47,976 nucleotides of DNA from an uncultured Clostridia bacterium (GTDB lineage: Bacteria > Bacillota > Clostridia > Oscillospirales > Acutalibacteraceae): assembly GCA_947369085.1 (NCBI GenBank), contig CANBJR010000016.1, positions 1 to 47,976 on the forward strand, given 5' to 3'. A program made the translations under genes and the position numbers. Every line of letters begins with the position of its first letter. Position 1 is the first letter of the stretch. Positions 47,839 through 47,976 of this stretch are shown piece by piece. Below the pieces are notes generated by a model. That model saw only the letters and a program-made list of their open reading frames with translations, was not told the DNA's origin and did no database searches.

Positions 47839-47976
47839 TTGTATTTTAAAAATCAGTATGTTATAATTTTGTCGGATAAGGTGAGCCTAAACGGTAGGCG
47901 GTTAAGTCTTGCCCCTGAAACGGCAATGTCGTCAACTTAAGAAAAATATTAAAGTGATCTACGATTTTGAGGGTAT
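47839..47976 (+). promoter_or_regulatory. Promoter followed by a compact structured RNA, cut by window edge
   Basis: TTGTAT (47839-47844), 17-nt spacer, TATAAT (47862-47867). The transcript would begin near 47874 and fold as GCCTA-AACGG-TAGGC, then TTAAGT with ACTTAA enclosing TTGCC/GGCAA. What follows is cut off. It could be a leader RNA, a riboswitch-like element, or the leader of an insertion sequence; I do not recognise the motif. Confidence 0.55.

Larger units (their letters stand above)
39932..47976. mobile_element. Integrated element 2 (left part), mobilizable/conjugative type
   Basis: Begins right after the att junction with its own integrase and excisionase, then MobT-type relaxase, oriT-like palindromes, HelP-like gene, FtsK-type ATPase and associated genes. 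No third att copy is found before the window ends. No VirB4/VirB6 genes are seen, so it is either an integrative mobilizable element or the transfer genes lie beyond the edge. Confidence 0.82.

Overview
The window looks like the chromosome of a low-GC, spore-forming gut Clostridia bacterium, most likely a Ruminococcus-type starch degrader. This rests on a spoVA gene, a type I dockerin, Big_2-repeat surface proteins, a maltodextrin ABC importer with a lipoprotein alpha-amylase, and strong AAGGAGG-type ribosome binding sites. Resemblance to R. bromii and its amylosome is an inference; I cannot name the species from the sequence.

Host backbone, 1-18907. The left edge holds an ABC-2 exporter (permease cut by the window edge, ATPase at 414-1379), an orphan spoVAE, and a decaying pair (HTH/metallo-beta-lactamase-like gene with a frameshift; GNAT gene with an internal deletion). 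Then follow a palindrome-rich intergenic region and a starch locus on the minus strand (malE, malF, malG, GH13 amylase). A MurE-family ligase is on the plus strand. Two related secreted proteins follow, one ending in six Big_2 domains and one in a dockerin. Last come a divergent NAD-salvage pair (pncB; zinc-ribbon ORF plus pncA) and tRNA-Trp(CCA).

Two tandem integrated elements occupy everything to the right of tRNA-Trp. A 45-bp copy of the tRNA 3' half (one mismatch) at 39887-39931 marks the junction. Element 1 (18908-39931, about 21 kb) has a tyrosine integrase, an excisionase-like HTH gene, one enormous tail tape-measure gene (2459 codons, a third of the element) but no capsid, portal, terminase or other tail genes. 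It also has an HNH endonuclease, a Fic protein, a CI-like divergent switch, a J-domain protein, a serine recombinase and cargo for secreted or anchored surface proteins. Element 2 (39932 to beyond the window) has its own integrase and excisionase, a MobT/Rep-type relaxase next to a strong oriT candidate, a coupling ATPase that seems split into a membrane gene and a motor gene, and a J-domain paralogue. That order resembles a stripped Tn916/ICEBs1 module. No mating-pore genes are visible, so it may be a mobilizable element or continue past the edge.

Most unusual points: the lone giant tape-measure gene bracketed by terminators (a possible phage-satellite or tail-remodelling device); three genes broken at A8 tracts; three tandem ~129-bp units, each with a promoter, ahead of a gene of unknown function; a duplicated 33-nt leader in element 1; and a promoter followed by a compact folded RNA at the right edge.
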